A stretch of 43,172 nt of DNA from the NCBI GenBank assembly GCA_964629645.1, contig CAZVSU010000011.1:1-43172 (forward strand). Reading direction: 5' to 3'. This DNA comes from JAAKFL01 sp964629645. GTDB taxonomy: Bacteria; Chlamydiota; Chlamydiia; Chlamydiales; SLFE01. Position numbers and translations under genes: made by a program. Shown here piece after piece: positions 1 to 8,739 of this stretch (its first letter is position 1; each line of letters starts with the position of its first letter). Below the pieces are notes generated by a model, which was not told the DNA's origin, made no database searches, and worked only from the letters and a program-made list of their open reading frames with translations.

Positions 1-72
1 GAACACCTTATCCTGAAATCTGTCCAGGTTTTTAGCACCCCCGTGACCGATTACCGCGGAGATCGATTTTAA
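1..72 (+). CDS. Possible C-terminal end of an upstream gene (partial)
   Basis: Frame 1 is open from the window edge for 23 codons and stops with TAA at 70-72. Third positions are G/C-rich, as in the confident genes here, and the sequence then turns sharply AT-rich (73-199), as expected at a gene end. The peptide ends in ...TDYRGDRF and is too short to identify. A reverse-strand reading of the same bases is also open, so this call is tentative. Confidence 0.3.
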   Translation, partial: EHLILKSVQVFSTPVTDYRGDRF

Positions 73-262
73 CCCTTTTTTAAGTTGCGCTTTATTGTTG
101 TGTAGAAAAGTAAATTTAAAATAATTAAAGTGTATTATATTCATAACAAAATAATTTAAAATCATATTATAGCATTTCAAAAATTAAGATTGGGTAAAAA
201 TGGGATTTTCCCCGTCACAACACCCCTTTAGTCAAATTGAGAGAGCTGATAAGATCATTTTT

Positions 263-1693
263 ATGACTGAAACAAAGCAGCACTTTGATTGCGTGGTCCT
301 CGGATCGGGCCCGGGGGGGTACCCGGCTGCCATTAGGGCCTCCCAGCTCGGCCTGTCGGTCGCGCTGATTGAAGCGAAAGATCTCGGGGGCACCTGTTTG
401 AATCGGGGATGCATCCCCTCCAAAGCGCTCATCGCCAGCGCTCGCGCCTATCACGAGATCACCCGGTCCCAGCAGTACGGCATTTCGGTCAAAGAGGTCT
501 CTTTTGACTACCGAAAAATGGTCGAGCGGGCTCAAGAGGTGGTCACTTCGATACGAGAGGGGCTTTCCGCCCTTTTACAAGCGAACGGCATCACCATTTT
601 CCGCGGGCATGGCAAATTCGTCTCCCCCCGCGAGCTCAAAGTTCTTGGCGAAGACAATCTCGTTATCGAGGGAAAGTCTGTGATCATCGCCTCCGGTTCC
701 GAACCCAGGAGGATTCCGGCATTTGAATGCGATGGAAAACGGATTCATGATTCCACCTCTTTCCTTCAACTGAGGGAACTGCCCAAAAAAATGATCGTCA
801 TCGGCGGGGGAGTGATCGGCTGTGAATTTGCCTCCATGTTGAGTCTGCTCGGGGTCGAGGTTGAGATTGTGGAAATGCTCCCCTGCATTTTGTCGTCTGA
901 GAGTGAAGCGCTGTCACAAATTCTGACCCAAGAGCTCAAGGCGCGCGGCGTCGCCATTCATACCAAAGTGACAGTAAAGGGTGTCGAGAAAACCGACTGC
1001 GGAATCGACGTTGTGCTGGAAGAGGGAAAAACCCTCAAAGGGGAGATGGCGCTGGTATCAGTCGGGCGAAAAGTCAATAGCGACGAGATCGGGATCGAAA
1101 AGGCAGGGCTTAAAACAAAGCCAAACGGCGCGATTGAAGTGGACAGCAGGATGCGGACGTCTGTGGATGGCATTTACGCCATCGGCGACGTGACCGCGCA
1201 TTGGTGGCTGGCCCATGTCGCAACCCACCACGGCCTAGTGGCTGCAAGCGAGGCGGCGGGCCTCCCAATGGACATGCATGAAAATGCCGTTCCCTCCATT
1301 GTGTTTACCGACCCTGAAATCGCCTCTGTCGGTTTGACCGCAGAAGAGGCCAAAGAAAAAGGGATCAAGGTTCAGACAGGGCGCTATCCGTTTCAGGCTC
1401 TCGGAAAATCGAAGGCTACGGGGCATCCCAATGGATTTGCAGAAATTGTCGCCGACCAAGAAACGGGGCAGATTTTAGGAGCGCAAGTCGCCGGCCAAGA
1501 AGCGGCCAGTTTGATCGCTGAGATGACCCTAGCTATTGCCAATGAGCTGACGATCGACTGTCTGGTGGGCACCATCCACGCCCATCCGACGCTTCCTGAA
1601 GTGTGGCTGGAAGCGGCTCTTGTTGCACGCGGAACACCGATTCACCTCCCTCCTAAAAAAAGAAAAGAGGCGACGCAGGATGCCCCACTCTGA
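263..1693 (+). CDS. lpdA: Dihydrolipoamide dehydrogenase (E3)
   Basis: This flavoprotein reoxidises dihydrolipoyl groups of 2-oxo-acid dehydrogenase complexes (and glycine cleavage where present), passing electrons through FAD to NAD+ in the cytoplasm. It has an N-terminal FAD-binding GSGPGG, the redox pair in GGTCLNRGCIPSK (Cys45/Cys50), an NAD-binding GGGVIGCEF, the second FAD motif GIYAIGDV, and the C-terminal HAHPTLPE, which carries the catalytic His-Glu pair. At 476 aa it has normal length. An in-frame ATG at 200 would add 21 residues that look non-coding; ATG 263 puts the start where family members begin, although its ribosome site is weak. The 3' end overlaps lipA by 14 nt, so the two are probably co-transcribed and functionally linked through lipoate. 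The AT-rich stretch 73-262 presumably holds the promoter. Confidence 0.96.
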   Translation: MTETKQHFDCVVLGSGPGGYPAAIRASQLGLSVALIEAKDLGGTCLNRGCIPSKALIASARAYHEITRSQQYGISVKEVSFDYRKMVERAQEVVTSIREGLSALLQANGITIFRGHGKFVSPRELKVLGEDNLVIEGKSVIIASGSEPRRIPAFECDGKRIHDSTSFLQLRELPKKMIVIGGGVIGCEFASMLSLLGVEVEIVEMLPCILSSESEALSQILTQELKARGVAIHTKVTVKGVEKTDCGIDVVLEEGKTLKGEMALVSVGRKVNSDEIGIEKAGLKTKPNGAIEVDSRMRTSVDGIYAIGDVTAHWWLAHVATHHGLVAASEAAGLPMDMHENAVPSIVFTDPEIASVGLTAEEAKEKGIKVQTGRYPFQALGKSKATGHPNGFAEIVADQETGQILGAQVAGQEAASLIAEMTLAIANELTIDCLVGTIHAHPTLPEVWLEAALVARGTPIHLPPKKRKEATQDAPL

Positions 1694-2627
1694 ACGTTTT
1701 GACACCACTCCCAAAGTGAAGCGCCGCCTCAATCCGTTGCCCGAAAACCCGGAAACGGAAGCCAAAGGGCGGTTCCCCTCTTGGCTGCACCGCGATTTGC
1801 CAAAAGGGGGAGGCCTTTGGACGACCGGACGCGCTGTCCGGGGAAAGCGATTGCACACAGTCTGTGAAGAGGCAAAATGCCCGAACTTAACCGAGTGCTG
1901 GTCGCACAAAACCGCAACGTTTTTGGTGATGGGAAAAGAGTGCACACGGGCCTGCGGTTTTTGCGACATCGAAACAAATAAAGCGCCGCTCGGGCTGGAT
2001 CCTACAGAGCCAAAGCGTGTAGCGGAATCGGTGAAAGAATTGGGTTTGAAACACGTCGTCATCACCATGGTGGCCCGCGACGATTTGCAAGATGGCGGTG
2101 CAAAGCACTTAGCGCGCATCGTCAGGGCGGTGAGACAAGAAAATGAAACGGCAACCCTAGAGCTTCTGACCTCCGATTTTGAAGGGAACCGTGATGCCCT
2201 CGACCTAATTCTTGATGTCGAACCGGAAATTTTTAATCATAATATTGAAACCGTGCGGGAACTCACTCCCAGAGTGCGCCATAAAGCCACCTACGAGCGA
2301 ACGCTCGGCGTTCTCGATTATGCCGCAAAAAAAGGAAAGGCCCATTTCGTTAAATCAGGTCTTATGGTTGGGCTTGGCGAAGCGCCCGAACAAGTCGAGC
2401 AGACACTCACCGATCTGAAATCGGTGGGCGTCGATATTGTGACGATCGGGCAGTACTTGCAGGCAAGCCGGCATAAACTGCGGGTCAAAGAGTTTGTGAC
2501 GCCCAATCAATTTGATGCCTACGCGGCATATGGCCGTGCGATCGGCATCGCCCATATGTACAGCGGTCCATTTGTGCGTTCAAGTTATAACGCCGGGCTC
2601 GTCTTTGAGGAAGTGAAGGCGAAGTAA
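1680..2627 (+). CDS. lipA: Lipoyl synthase (radical SAM)
   Basis: LipA inserts two sulfurs into protein-bound octanoyl groups to make lipoate, using one [4Fe-4S] cluster for radical chemistry and an auxiliary cluster as sulfur donor. Both cysteine sets are visible: the auxiliary CEEAKCPNLTEC (C-x4-C-x5-C) and the radical SAM CTRACGFC (CxxxCxxC). The C-terminal VRSSYNAG holds the serine that ligates the auxiliary cluster. ATG 1680 follows AAAGAGG with about 9 nt spacing and gives 315 aa, a normal length; an upstream frame extension from 1620 lies inside lpdA and is rejected. The gene overlaps lpdA by 14 nt. Cluster supply may come from the suf operon further along the window. Confidence 0.96.
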   Translation: MPHSERFDTTPKVKRRLNPLPENPETEAKGRFPSWLHRDLPKGGGLWTTGRAVRGKRLHTVCEEAKCPNLTECWSHKTATFLVMGKECTRACGFCDIETNKAPLGLDPTEPKRVAESVKELGLKHVVITMVARDDLQDGGAKHLARIVRAVRQENETATLELLTSDFEGNRDALDLILDVEPEIFNHNIETVRELTPRVRHKATYERTLGVLDYAAKKGKAHFVKSGLMVGLGEAPEQVEQTLTDLKSVGVDIVTIGQYLQASRHKLRVKEFVTPNQFDAYAAYGRAIGIAHMYSGPFVRSSYNAGLVFEEVKAK

Positions 2628-2687
2628 TTCCCTTTCCGATTTCTCAACATTGTGTTAAAATCTAGGCGCAATTTAAGGAAATATCTT

Positions 2688-3590
2688 ATGGATTTTGAAG
2701 ACTCTCTCGACGCTTATCCCATGATCGACGCAATTGATAAAGAAATTTTGATGCACCGCGACGTTCATTTTGGGGGCAAATTCTCCATCATGCAAGAGTA
2801 CTACGAGGTCGGGGGAAAGGGGATCCATCCCGAGTTTGACCTGAAGCGGATCGAACTGCTGGCGCAAATGGAAAATGAGATGGGTGAGAACATGGCTCCT
2901 CTCGTTTTGACGGGAAGCGATGCCGAAAAGGTAGGGAGGGCTCTCGATGCCTATAAAATGCTGCGCGACCTTTACGAAGAAGAGAACCCAAAGTCAAAGC
3001 TCCCCTTGCTGATCGCCGATCTTATCTTGTCCGAAGAAGAAGAAGCAGAAGAGGAGGTCAAGGCTATCGTTGAGCAAAACAGGGTCATCATCCCCCACCT
3101 TCTCGATCTCCTTCGCTCAGTCGATTATCACGACCCCCTTTTTCCGGGATATGGACACGCTCCCTTTTTAGCGGCGAAGTGTCTCGGCCTAATCGGTGAC
3201 GAAAGGGCTGTCTTTTCCCTTTTCGAATGTTTAGGCGACGGCGATTTTGGCGATGAAAAAATGGTGCTGTCAGCTTTGAGAACCGCCGGTGAGCCGGCCA
3301 AAAAACTTTTGCTTAAAGTGGCCAAGAGCGAACCGATCAAAGAAGATAACGAGCGGGCAGCGCTCGGCATGATCGCATTTCAGGACGATCCCGAGGTGAG
3401 AGAGACGGCGCTCACGCTATTAGAAAAGCCCGAATCGCTTGAAAGCGACTCGTTTGCCACCTATCTGATTTGCGTGTGCGAGGGACTCAAGACCGATGAT
3501 GAGAAAAAGCGTTTCCTTTCACTCCTTGAGCGAAACGACTTACCCGATTACATGAAACGAGACATCGAAGCCGTCGCCAAAGAGCATTGA
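2688..3590 (+). CDS. HEAT/armadillo-like helical repeat protein, unknown function
   Basis: A soluble, acidic protein of 300 aa without a signal peptide or membrane segment. From about residue 150 onward it is built of short helical pairs with small residues at turns (for example AAKCLGLIGDERAVFSLFECL, in which a helix is followed by DERAV), typical of HEAT/armadillo-like repeats; residues 115-125 carry a Glu run. ATG 2688 follows AAGGA at the right distance; the 12 codons upstream are AT-rich and unlikely to be coding. It lies 60 nt after lipA on the same strand and converges with the large gene that follows, 4 nt apart. I do not recognise a specific family. A scaffold or interaction role is inference from the fold type only. 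Confidence 0.75.
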   Translation: MDFEDSLDAYPMIDAIDKEILMHRDVHFGGKFSIMQEYYEVGGKGIHPEFDLKRIELLAQMENEMGENMAPLVLTGSDAEKVGRALDAYKMLRDLYEEENPKSKLPLLIADLILSEEEEAEEEVKAIVEQNRVIIPHLLDLLRSVDYHDPLFPGYGHAPFLAAKCLGLIGDERAVFSLFECLGDGDFGDEKMVLSALRTAGEPAKKLLLKVAKSEPIKEDNERAALGMIAFQDDPEVRETALTLLEKPESLESDSFATYLICVCEGLKTDDEKKRFLSLLERNDLPDYMKRDIEAVAKEH

Positions 3591-3594
3591 GCTT

Positions 3595-6500
3595 CTATTT
3601 TGTCAGGTATCTTGCAATTTTATTCGCTTGACCGCTTAGTTCTTCGGGAAGCGTAGCTTCGAGTTTATCTTCCAAATCTTTTTTTACTTCTGCTTTTTTT
3701 TCTCTTATCCTGGCTTCAGCCTCTTGTTGATACTGCTCTGGAGAATCCGACTTTAAGATGATGCTAACCATGCTGTTTTCAAAGGCATCATCGAGTTTTG
3801 AGATCAACCATTTTTCTTGAAGGTTTTGACTCATAATTTTTAAGCTGACCAGAGCGAGCTCGTTCTTTTGTCTTTTTGAAAGAGGGGGCGTTGACTCTTT
3901 TGTCTCTTCCGTAATGATTGCATCAATGTCTTTCTTCAGATTGACATATCCGGCATACGTAGAAAAAATCTCTGAAACATCTTTCGGTTGTATTAACGTA
4001 TTTCTTTTTTGAAAGTCTTCTACTTTTTGGTTCATTTTTTTGACTAAAGAAGCTTCACAGCTTTCAAGTGCTTTTTCACACTGCTTGGCCTGTTCTTCCG
4101 TAAAACACCACGTCACATCGTCCAGAGAAGGCAGGGTTGTGTCGAAAATCAAACCCTTTTCACGAAGTTTGATCATATAGGTCTTTCGTTCATCCACCAG
4201 TTTTTCTCTATATTGTCGAGCCACAACACGCGCTTGGTTGCGTCTTGCGCGCTCCATTGTCCTTCTCATGGGTGGAATAAACCGATTGGCAAACGTTATG
4301 AAAGCTGTTGGAATAAGGAGAGCAAGGCCTAAACCAACGATGGCGATCGTTACAGCGGCGGCAACGCCGAGAGGGTTGGCGACCGCTATGGCAACTCCCA
4401 CACCGGCAGCGGCGATCGCAGGGGGAGCGACGACAACAGCTCCAACGCGTACAGCCTTTTCTATGAACGAAGCTTCTTTAAATGCTTCGTATTGATTTTT
4501 AAGAACTCTTGCGATTCCCTTCATCAGAAATTGTGGTTTGAATAGAAAACGGCGCCCCTCACCCGCGGTTGTCAGTAAAGCAATATTTCTTTGTTCGGCT
4601 AATATTTCGTGCATGGACGCCCCTGAAAGGGCACTTAAAACACCGATAGCTGCGATTTCATCTGTTGGCCGCAATAGTTTGCTCGCTGTTTGAATCGCCC
4701 CTGCTTTACCACCCTCCATAAGAGCTGTGACAAGGGGATTTGTAACCGTTTTGATGATGTTCCCTTCTCTGACTCCCTCTACGGCGGCAAGTGCAACCTT
4801 AGGCATTTTCGCCATGAGAGGCCCATAACGCACAAGATCACCCAGTGCTTTCCATTTTGCAATCTCTTCGTACTTTTCTCTGTCCATAGGAAGTCTCGGT
4901 TCGATGTCCCGACCCATCTGCCCAAGAGCAGCGCGGGTGTAAACGCGCGATCTCATACCATTTGTCAACGTTTCAAGCGTCGATTCATCTCCAAGCAAGC
5001 TGACAGTGAGGGCAATATCGCCGGCAAGTTCGATCGCAATGTTGGGATGATCATCTGCAAATGTCAAAAATTGATGCACTTGCTCTGTCAGAAATGCCGG
5101 AATATCACTTCCATCAGTTTTTAAAAAGAGCTTGAGGCCATCGAACCAATTGTAGCCATGTTCAGCGAACTGCATATCGAGTTCAAAGTCTTTCGGCTCT
5201 CGGTAAGACTTATTGACGTAACCGAGGGTGATAAAATTAATGACGGTTTCTTCACCGAAACTGGCGAGCTGATCCAATAAGGATTGCTCGGGGCGGTCTA
5301 ATTTCTTATATTTTTTGATTTGTTCTCGATAGCCATCTTTTAAGGTGACCACTTCCTGCCGGAGTCTTTCAGACTCTTGGCTCATTTGTCGGATCTCTTG
5401 AGCCGCTGTCTCTTTTTGAGCGACTATTTTCTTAAAAACGCTTTGTTCCTCAGCCGACATCGCTTCCCATTCAAGTTCTCTTTGTTCAATCAATCGGGTC
5501 AACTTTTCCAACGACTCTAGTTTATGCTCGATGGATACATGGAGGTCGTTCCGTTTTTTTTCTCTTTCCCCGACCCCTTCAATCAACTTTTCCAGGAAGG
5601 CGGCACGGATATCAATTCTGATTCTTTGACGGTGGTCTCGAGCGCTTGTCAGAGCCTTTGCGAGGGCTTCATATTGCGTCTTTAACGATTCGAGGCTTCC
5701 TCCGCCCCGTAATCCGGGATTCTCGATTCTGTCCTTGAGTTCTTTTTCTTCGGAAAGCATCATCTTAATCGCACCGTCCAACTCTTTGGCTTGTTTCTTC
5801 AGAGTATTAATGCTTTGTTTGAAATTGTGGTCAATTTTTTCGGTGACGGTTTCTTCTTGCAGACTTCCTACTAACAAGAGCCGACCCCAGTCTTTTTCTT
5901 CCCAACCATAGGCGACGTCATCGCTTAATCCCATGACTCGGCCATAAACTCGCGCCGCTGCATCGATGCCGACGCTCATAAGCTTCCCTAAATACTTTTG
6001 AGCGGCTGTCGTTTTCTGTAAAAGAACCTGATTCAAATCACGACGGGCCACTTTTTGAATTTCAAGACGCTGGATCTGATCTTGAATTGTTTCGATCGAT
6101 TCCCCCTCTTCAAAAAAATTGAACTTGATCTTTTGTTTGAGGAGTGCAATTTTTCTATCAATCAAGAGGAGTTTCATATCGAGCAGTTCTTCCTCGTTTA
6201 AAACATAATGAATTTCGGGAAGCACACCTGTTTTAATGGTTTGCTCAATTGTCTTGAGCTCCGTATTCAGTTTTTGAAAATCGGAAGTGATTTGCTGGTC
6301 TGGGGGAAGGCGCTCTTGAATGCTTCGGATAGTGCGCGGGACGTTGAATTCTTCGATCAGCTTTGTTCGTGCAGAAAGCACATCCTTGGGTTTTTCTTTC
6401 AGTGGATTGATAATGGGTTCGCTATAAGCCTCAATAAAATCAAGAGTCGCATCGTCGCCGGCTGTGGTGATGGCTGAAATTTCTTGGCTATATCCTGCTT

Positions 6501-7089
6501 CGGGATGTTTTCGAGCAAATTGCGTCTCATGCAGCTCCTCGAACAAACGGCGGATCCCAAAAAAAGCGGCCTCCTCGATGAGCAGACGCTGAGCATCATT
6601 ATAAACGGTATTTTCGAAAGCTTTAACTCTCTTCTTAATCTCTGTCGCTTCGAGCAGGTCACTCATCTTAAGGCCCTTGTCTGCAATCTCCTGTGTGATA
6701 TTGTTCATAAGTTCTTCACAGGCGAGGAGAAGCTGCTGCAGCGCCACTTTCGTCACATAATCCTCGGGCTCTAAGCGGAATTTGTTTTCGAGAGTGCTCA
6801 AATCTTTGGTGACCCGGATGGCTTTTTTTCTGATTTTTATGAGTTTTTGATTGAGCCCTACCATTTCTGTTTGCAGTTTTCGGAGCTGATCAACTTTTTT
6901 CCCTACGTTCGTTTTTGGGCCCCAAAAAAGACTCCACGATCTATTCTGAAGCTTGAGTTCAGAAGCGGTATTCACTTTCTCCCAAATCGAAACCTCTCCA
7001 TCGAGATCATTGATGATATTTGGAATTTCTAAGGAAATTTGCGCCCATCTGTCCTGCGAGTTCGCAATTTTTGGATTGAACATCGGCAC
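3595..7089 (-). CDS. Large coiled-coil protein with a C-terminal-third hydrophobic segment, unknown
   Basis: 1164 aa, not recognised. Residues about 1-660 are highly charged and heptad-like (long Glu/Lys/Gln/Leu stretches), consistent with extended coiled coil. Residues about 660-860 are mixed and globular-looking. Residues about 870-935 form one strongly hydrophobic Ala/Val/Ile/Gly-rich region, broken by VANPLG, long enough for a two-helix membrane hairpin. The tail (935-1164) is again charged and helical. There is no N-terminal signal peptide. The layout of long coiled coil plus one membrane hairpin is common among chlamydial secreted membrane-inserting proteins, but no family signature supports that directly. 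The gene sits with the MATE gene between lipA and sctJ, on the opposite strand, breaking a linkage that is tight in Chlamydia, which suggests insertion. Confidence 0.8.
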   Translation of the reverse strand: MPMFNPKIANSQDRWAQISLEIPNIINDLDGEVSIWEKVNTASELKLQNRSWSLFWGPKTNVGKKVDQLRKLQTEMVGLNQKLIKIRKKAIRVTKDLSTLENKFRLEPEDYVTKVALQQLLLACEELMNNITQEIADKGLKMSDLLEATEIKKRVKAFENTVYNDAQRLLIEEAAFFGIRRLFEELHETQFARKHPEAGYSQEISAITTAGDDATLDFIEAYSEPIINPLKEKPKDVLSARTKLIEEFNVPRTIRSIQERLPPDQQITSDFQKLNTELKTIEQTIKTGVLPEIHYVLNEEELLDMKLLLIDRKIALLKQKIKFNFFEEGESIETIQDQIQRLEIQKVARRDLNQVLLQKTTAAQKYLGKLMSVGIDAAARVYGRVMGLSDDVAYGWEEKDWGRLLLVGSLQEETVTEKIDHNFKQSINTLKKQAKELDGAIKMMLSEEKELKDRIENPGLRGGGSLESLKTQYEALAKALTSARDHRQRIRIDIRAAFLEKLIEGVGEREKKRNDLHVSIEHKLESLEKLTRLIEQRELEWEAMSAEEQSVFKKIVAQKETAAQEIRQMSQESERLRQEVVTLKDGYREQIKKYKKLDRPEQSLLDQLASFGEETVINFITLGYVNKSYREPKDFELDMQFAEHGYNWFDGLKLFLKTDGSDIPAFLTEQVHQFLTFADDHPNIAIELAGDIALTVSLLGDESTLETLTNGMRSRVYTRAALGQMGRDIEPRLPMDREKYEEIAKWKALGDLVRYGPLMAKMPKVALAAVEGVREGNIIKTVTNPLVTALMEGGKAGAIQTASKLLRPTDEIAAIGVLSALSGASMHEILAEQRNIALLTTAGEGRRFLFKPQFLMKGIARVLKNQYEAFKEASFIEKAVRVGAVVVAPPAIAAAGVGVAIAVANPLGVAAAVTIAIVGLGLALLIPTAFITFANRFIPPMRRTMERARRNQARVVARQYREKLVDERKTYMIKLREKGLIFDTTLPSLDDVTWCFTEEQAKQCEKALESCEASLVKKMNQKVEDFQKRNTLIQPKDVSEIFSTYAGYVNLKKDIDAIITEETKESTPPLSKRQKNELALVSLKIMSQNLQEKWLISKLDDAFENSMVSIILKSDSPEQYQQEAEARIREKKAEVKKDLEDKLEATLPEELSGQANKIARYLTK

Positions 7090-7131
7090 CCCCTTTTCGC
7101 GTTCATAGACGCAAATGACGTGCCAGGCCTA

Positions 7132-8520
7132 CTATTCGTAACGTACTGAGGATGTGTGGGAGGGTTCGTTAATGGAGAGGGTTTTCCAGCGGCCGGACCG
7201 GTAGCGGCCGTAGTAAAGGGCGAAAGTGCCGAGGGCAAATAGGACCGTGATCAAAGACGCGGTCTCGATACTCGCCTGATAATGGATGACAGCGATGTAA
7301 ACCGGCAGAACAAGGAGGATCCAAATGGCCACGGCGCCGCCGATTAAAATGAATAATGTGTCGCCGGCGGCCGTTAAAACCCCCATATATATGAAGCGGA
7401 GTCCATCGAGGAGGAGATAGAGGATCACCAAAAAGACGCAGATCCTTAAGGAGCTTAAGAATGCGGGGGTGAGGGCGCTTTCGGGCAGGTTGAGGAATTG
7501 ACCCGCCAGCTCGTCGGCGAAAAAGGAAAAAACAAGCAGAAGAAACAGAAAAAAAAGCCCATTCAACTTGACGCCTGAAGAGATCGTTTTGCTGATGACA
7601 GACACTTTATTCGATCCGATATAGTTACCCGCGATTGCGGCAGTGCCTTTGCTCACCCCCTCTCCAAAAAAGTAGAAGAGGATCAAAATACTTTGAGAGA
7701 TCCCCGCGATGGTGATGTGGGTGGGGCTTGCCCAGGTCATGATCATGTAAAAAAGGGCCCAGCCCGATATTTCAAAAGTGGCAAAGAGGGCAATGGGAAA
7801 CCCGATTCTAAAGCAGCGGGCGAAGAGGCGGGGGCGAAATTTACAGTCCCAAGTGTGATAACGGCTCCGATTTTCCGATTTCAAAAAGACTGCGGCTAAG
7901 ATAAGAGCTTGGAAGATCTGGCTGCCGCTTGTTGCAATGGCGGCCCCCGAAACCCCAAGCGAGGGCACCCATCCTTCGATTCCAAAAATCAAGACCCAAT
8001 CAAGGGCGGCATTGACGATGTTGGTCGCTAGAGAAAGAAGCGTGATGATGATGACCTTTCCCCTGCCGACAAAAAAACCGGAGAGGGCGCCGTAAAGGGG
8101 GAAGCTCGGACCAAAAATCAACATCCAACTCAAATACTGTCTCTGGTATTCGTATTCGCTTTCTGTCCCAAAGAACAAAGCGCCGCCCCAAATGGCCATC
8201 GGGACGAAAAACAGCGCCGACGCGAGCCCAAGCCAGAGCATTTGCCAGACAGGGGCGCCGATTCTTTCGTAATTTTGAGCTCCATTATGCTGAGCAACAA
8301 AGACTTCGCTGATATTGGCCAGGACCATCCACCCAAAGATCATCGCCCATCCGAGCGTGCTGGCACTGACAGCGGCATTGAAAGCGGCTTGTGAGAACTG
8401 CGCCAGATAGAGGCGATCGACAAATAGCATCAGCATGACAGAAAACTCCGATATCATAAGGGGAAGAGAGAGCCGCCATAGTTCGCCAATGCTTCCTGGG
8501 GGATACCGAGTCAGAGCCAT
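7132..8520 (-). CDS. MATE-family multidrug/toxin efflux transporter
   Basis: 462 aa with about 12 hydrophobic segments and the two-fold repeat layout of MATE proteins. The N-terminal half has the family-typical LSLPLMISEFSVMLMLFVDR followed by a helix leading to FVAQHNGAQNYERIG, the loop motif where MATE proteins carry a conserved GA..G. A matching motif (GEGVSKGTAAIAGNYIGSN) opens the second half. The family exports cationic drugs or metabolites in exchange for Na+ or H+ across the inner membrane; the substrate cannot be told from sequence. The gene reads away from sctJ, sharing a 219-bp intergenic region that holds a 120-bp palindrome. The coiled-coil gene follows 42 nt downstream, so the two may be one transcript. 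Confidence 0.9.
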   Translation of the reverse strand: MALTRYPPGSIGELWRLSLPLMISEFSVMLMLFVDRLYLAQFSQAAFNAAVSASTLGWAMIFGWMVLANISEVFVAQHNGAQNYERIGAPVWQMLWLGLASALFFVPMAIWGGALFFGTESEYEYQRQYLSWMLIFGPSFPLYGALSGFFVGRGKVIIITLLSLATNIVNAALDWVLIFGIEGWVPSLGVSGAAIATSGSQIFQALILAAVFLKSENRSRYHTWDCKFRPRLFARCFRIGFPIALFATFEISGWALFYMIMTWASPTHITIAGISQSILILFYFFGEGVSKGTAAIAGNYIGSNKVSVISKTISSGVKLNGLFFLFLLLVFSFFADELAGQFLNLPESALTPAFLSSLRICVFLVILYLLLDGLRFIYMGVLTAAGDTLFILIGGAVAIWILLVLPVYIAVIHYQASIETASLITVLFALGTFALYYGRYRSGRWKTLSINEPSHTSSVRYE

Positions 8521-8566
8521 GGCAAAATTGTGCCAGCGGGGCAGAAAAATGGCAACAGTTCCTCGT

Positions 8567-8686
8567 ACTTAGTTAATAAAGTTTTTCTACAAATTCGAAT
8601 TCTAAGCCGCCGGGATGAGCCGATTGAGATCGGTTCATCGCGGCGCTTATAATGTCGAATTTGATCAAAAGCTTTTTTAACTAAGT
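8567..8686. repeat. 120-bp imperfect palindrome between MATE and sctJ genes
   Basis: The segment is close to symmetric about position 8626.5: roughly 45 of the 60 facing positions pair by Watson-Crick rules, plus a few G-T pairs. The ends are 10 bp of perfect inverted repeat (ACTTAGTTAA at 8567-8576 against 8677-8686). Near the tip, 8608-8612 and 8614-8624 pair with 8629-8639 and 8641-8645. It could be a miniature inverted-repeat element, or a long hairpin formed in divergent transcripts. I saw no second full copy in the window. Confidence 0.8.
8624..8653 (+). promoter_or_regulatory. Candidate promoter for the T3SS operon
   Basis: TTGAGA (8624-8629) and a perfect TATAAT (8648-8653) are separated by 18 nt, close to the primary-sigma consensus and pointing toward sctJ. 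The predicted start near 8660 would leave about 80 nt of leader before the sctJ ATG. The promoter lies inside the 120-bp palindrome, so the transcript would begin within its right arm. No experimental support. Confidence 0.55.
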
Positions 8687-8739
8687 CCTAGCGCCAAAAA
8701 AATTACGCTTGTGTTAGTCTGGGAAAAAAGGACGTTTCT

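Noticed and set aside
1..70. Minus-strand reading of the left edge (...VIGHGGAKN...)
   Set aside because: It is open, but lacks a positioned start codon. The plus-strand reading ends at a natural TAA followed by AT-rich DNA, so that one was kept at low confidence.
1529..2119. 196-aa open frame antisense to lpdA/lipA
   Set aside because: It lies entirely over two certain genes, has low-complexity Ser/Arg/Pro composition and no ribosome site; a shadow of G/C-rich third positions.
4690..5124. 144-aa plus-strand frame inside the large coiled-coil gene
   Set aside because: Cys/His/Arg-rich, no ribosome site, and fully antisense to a long continuous frame.
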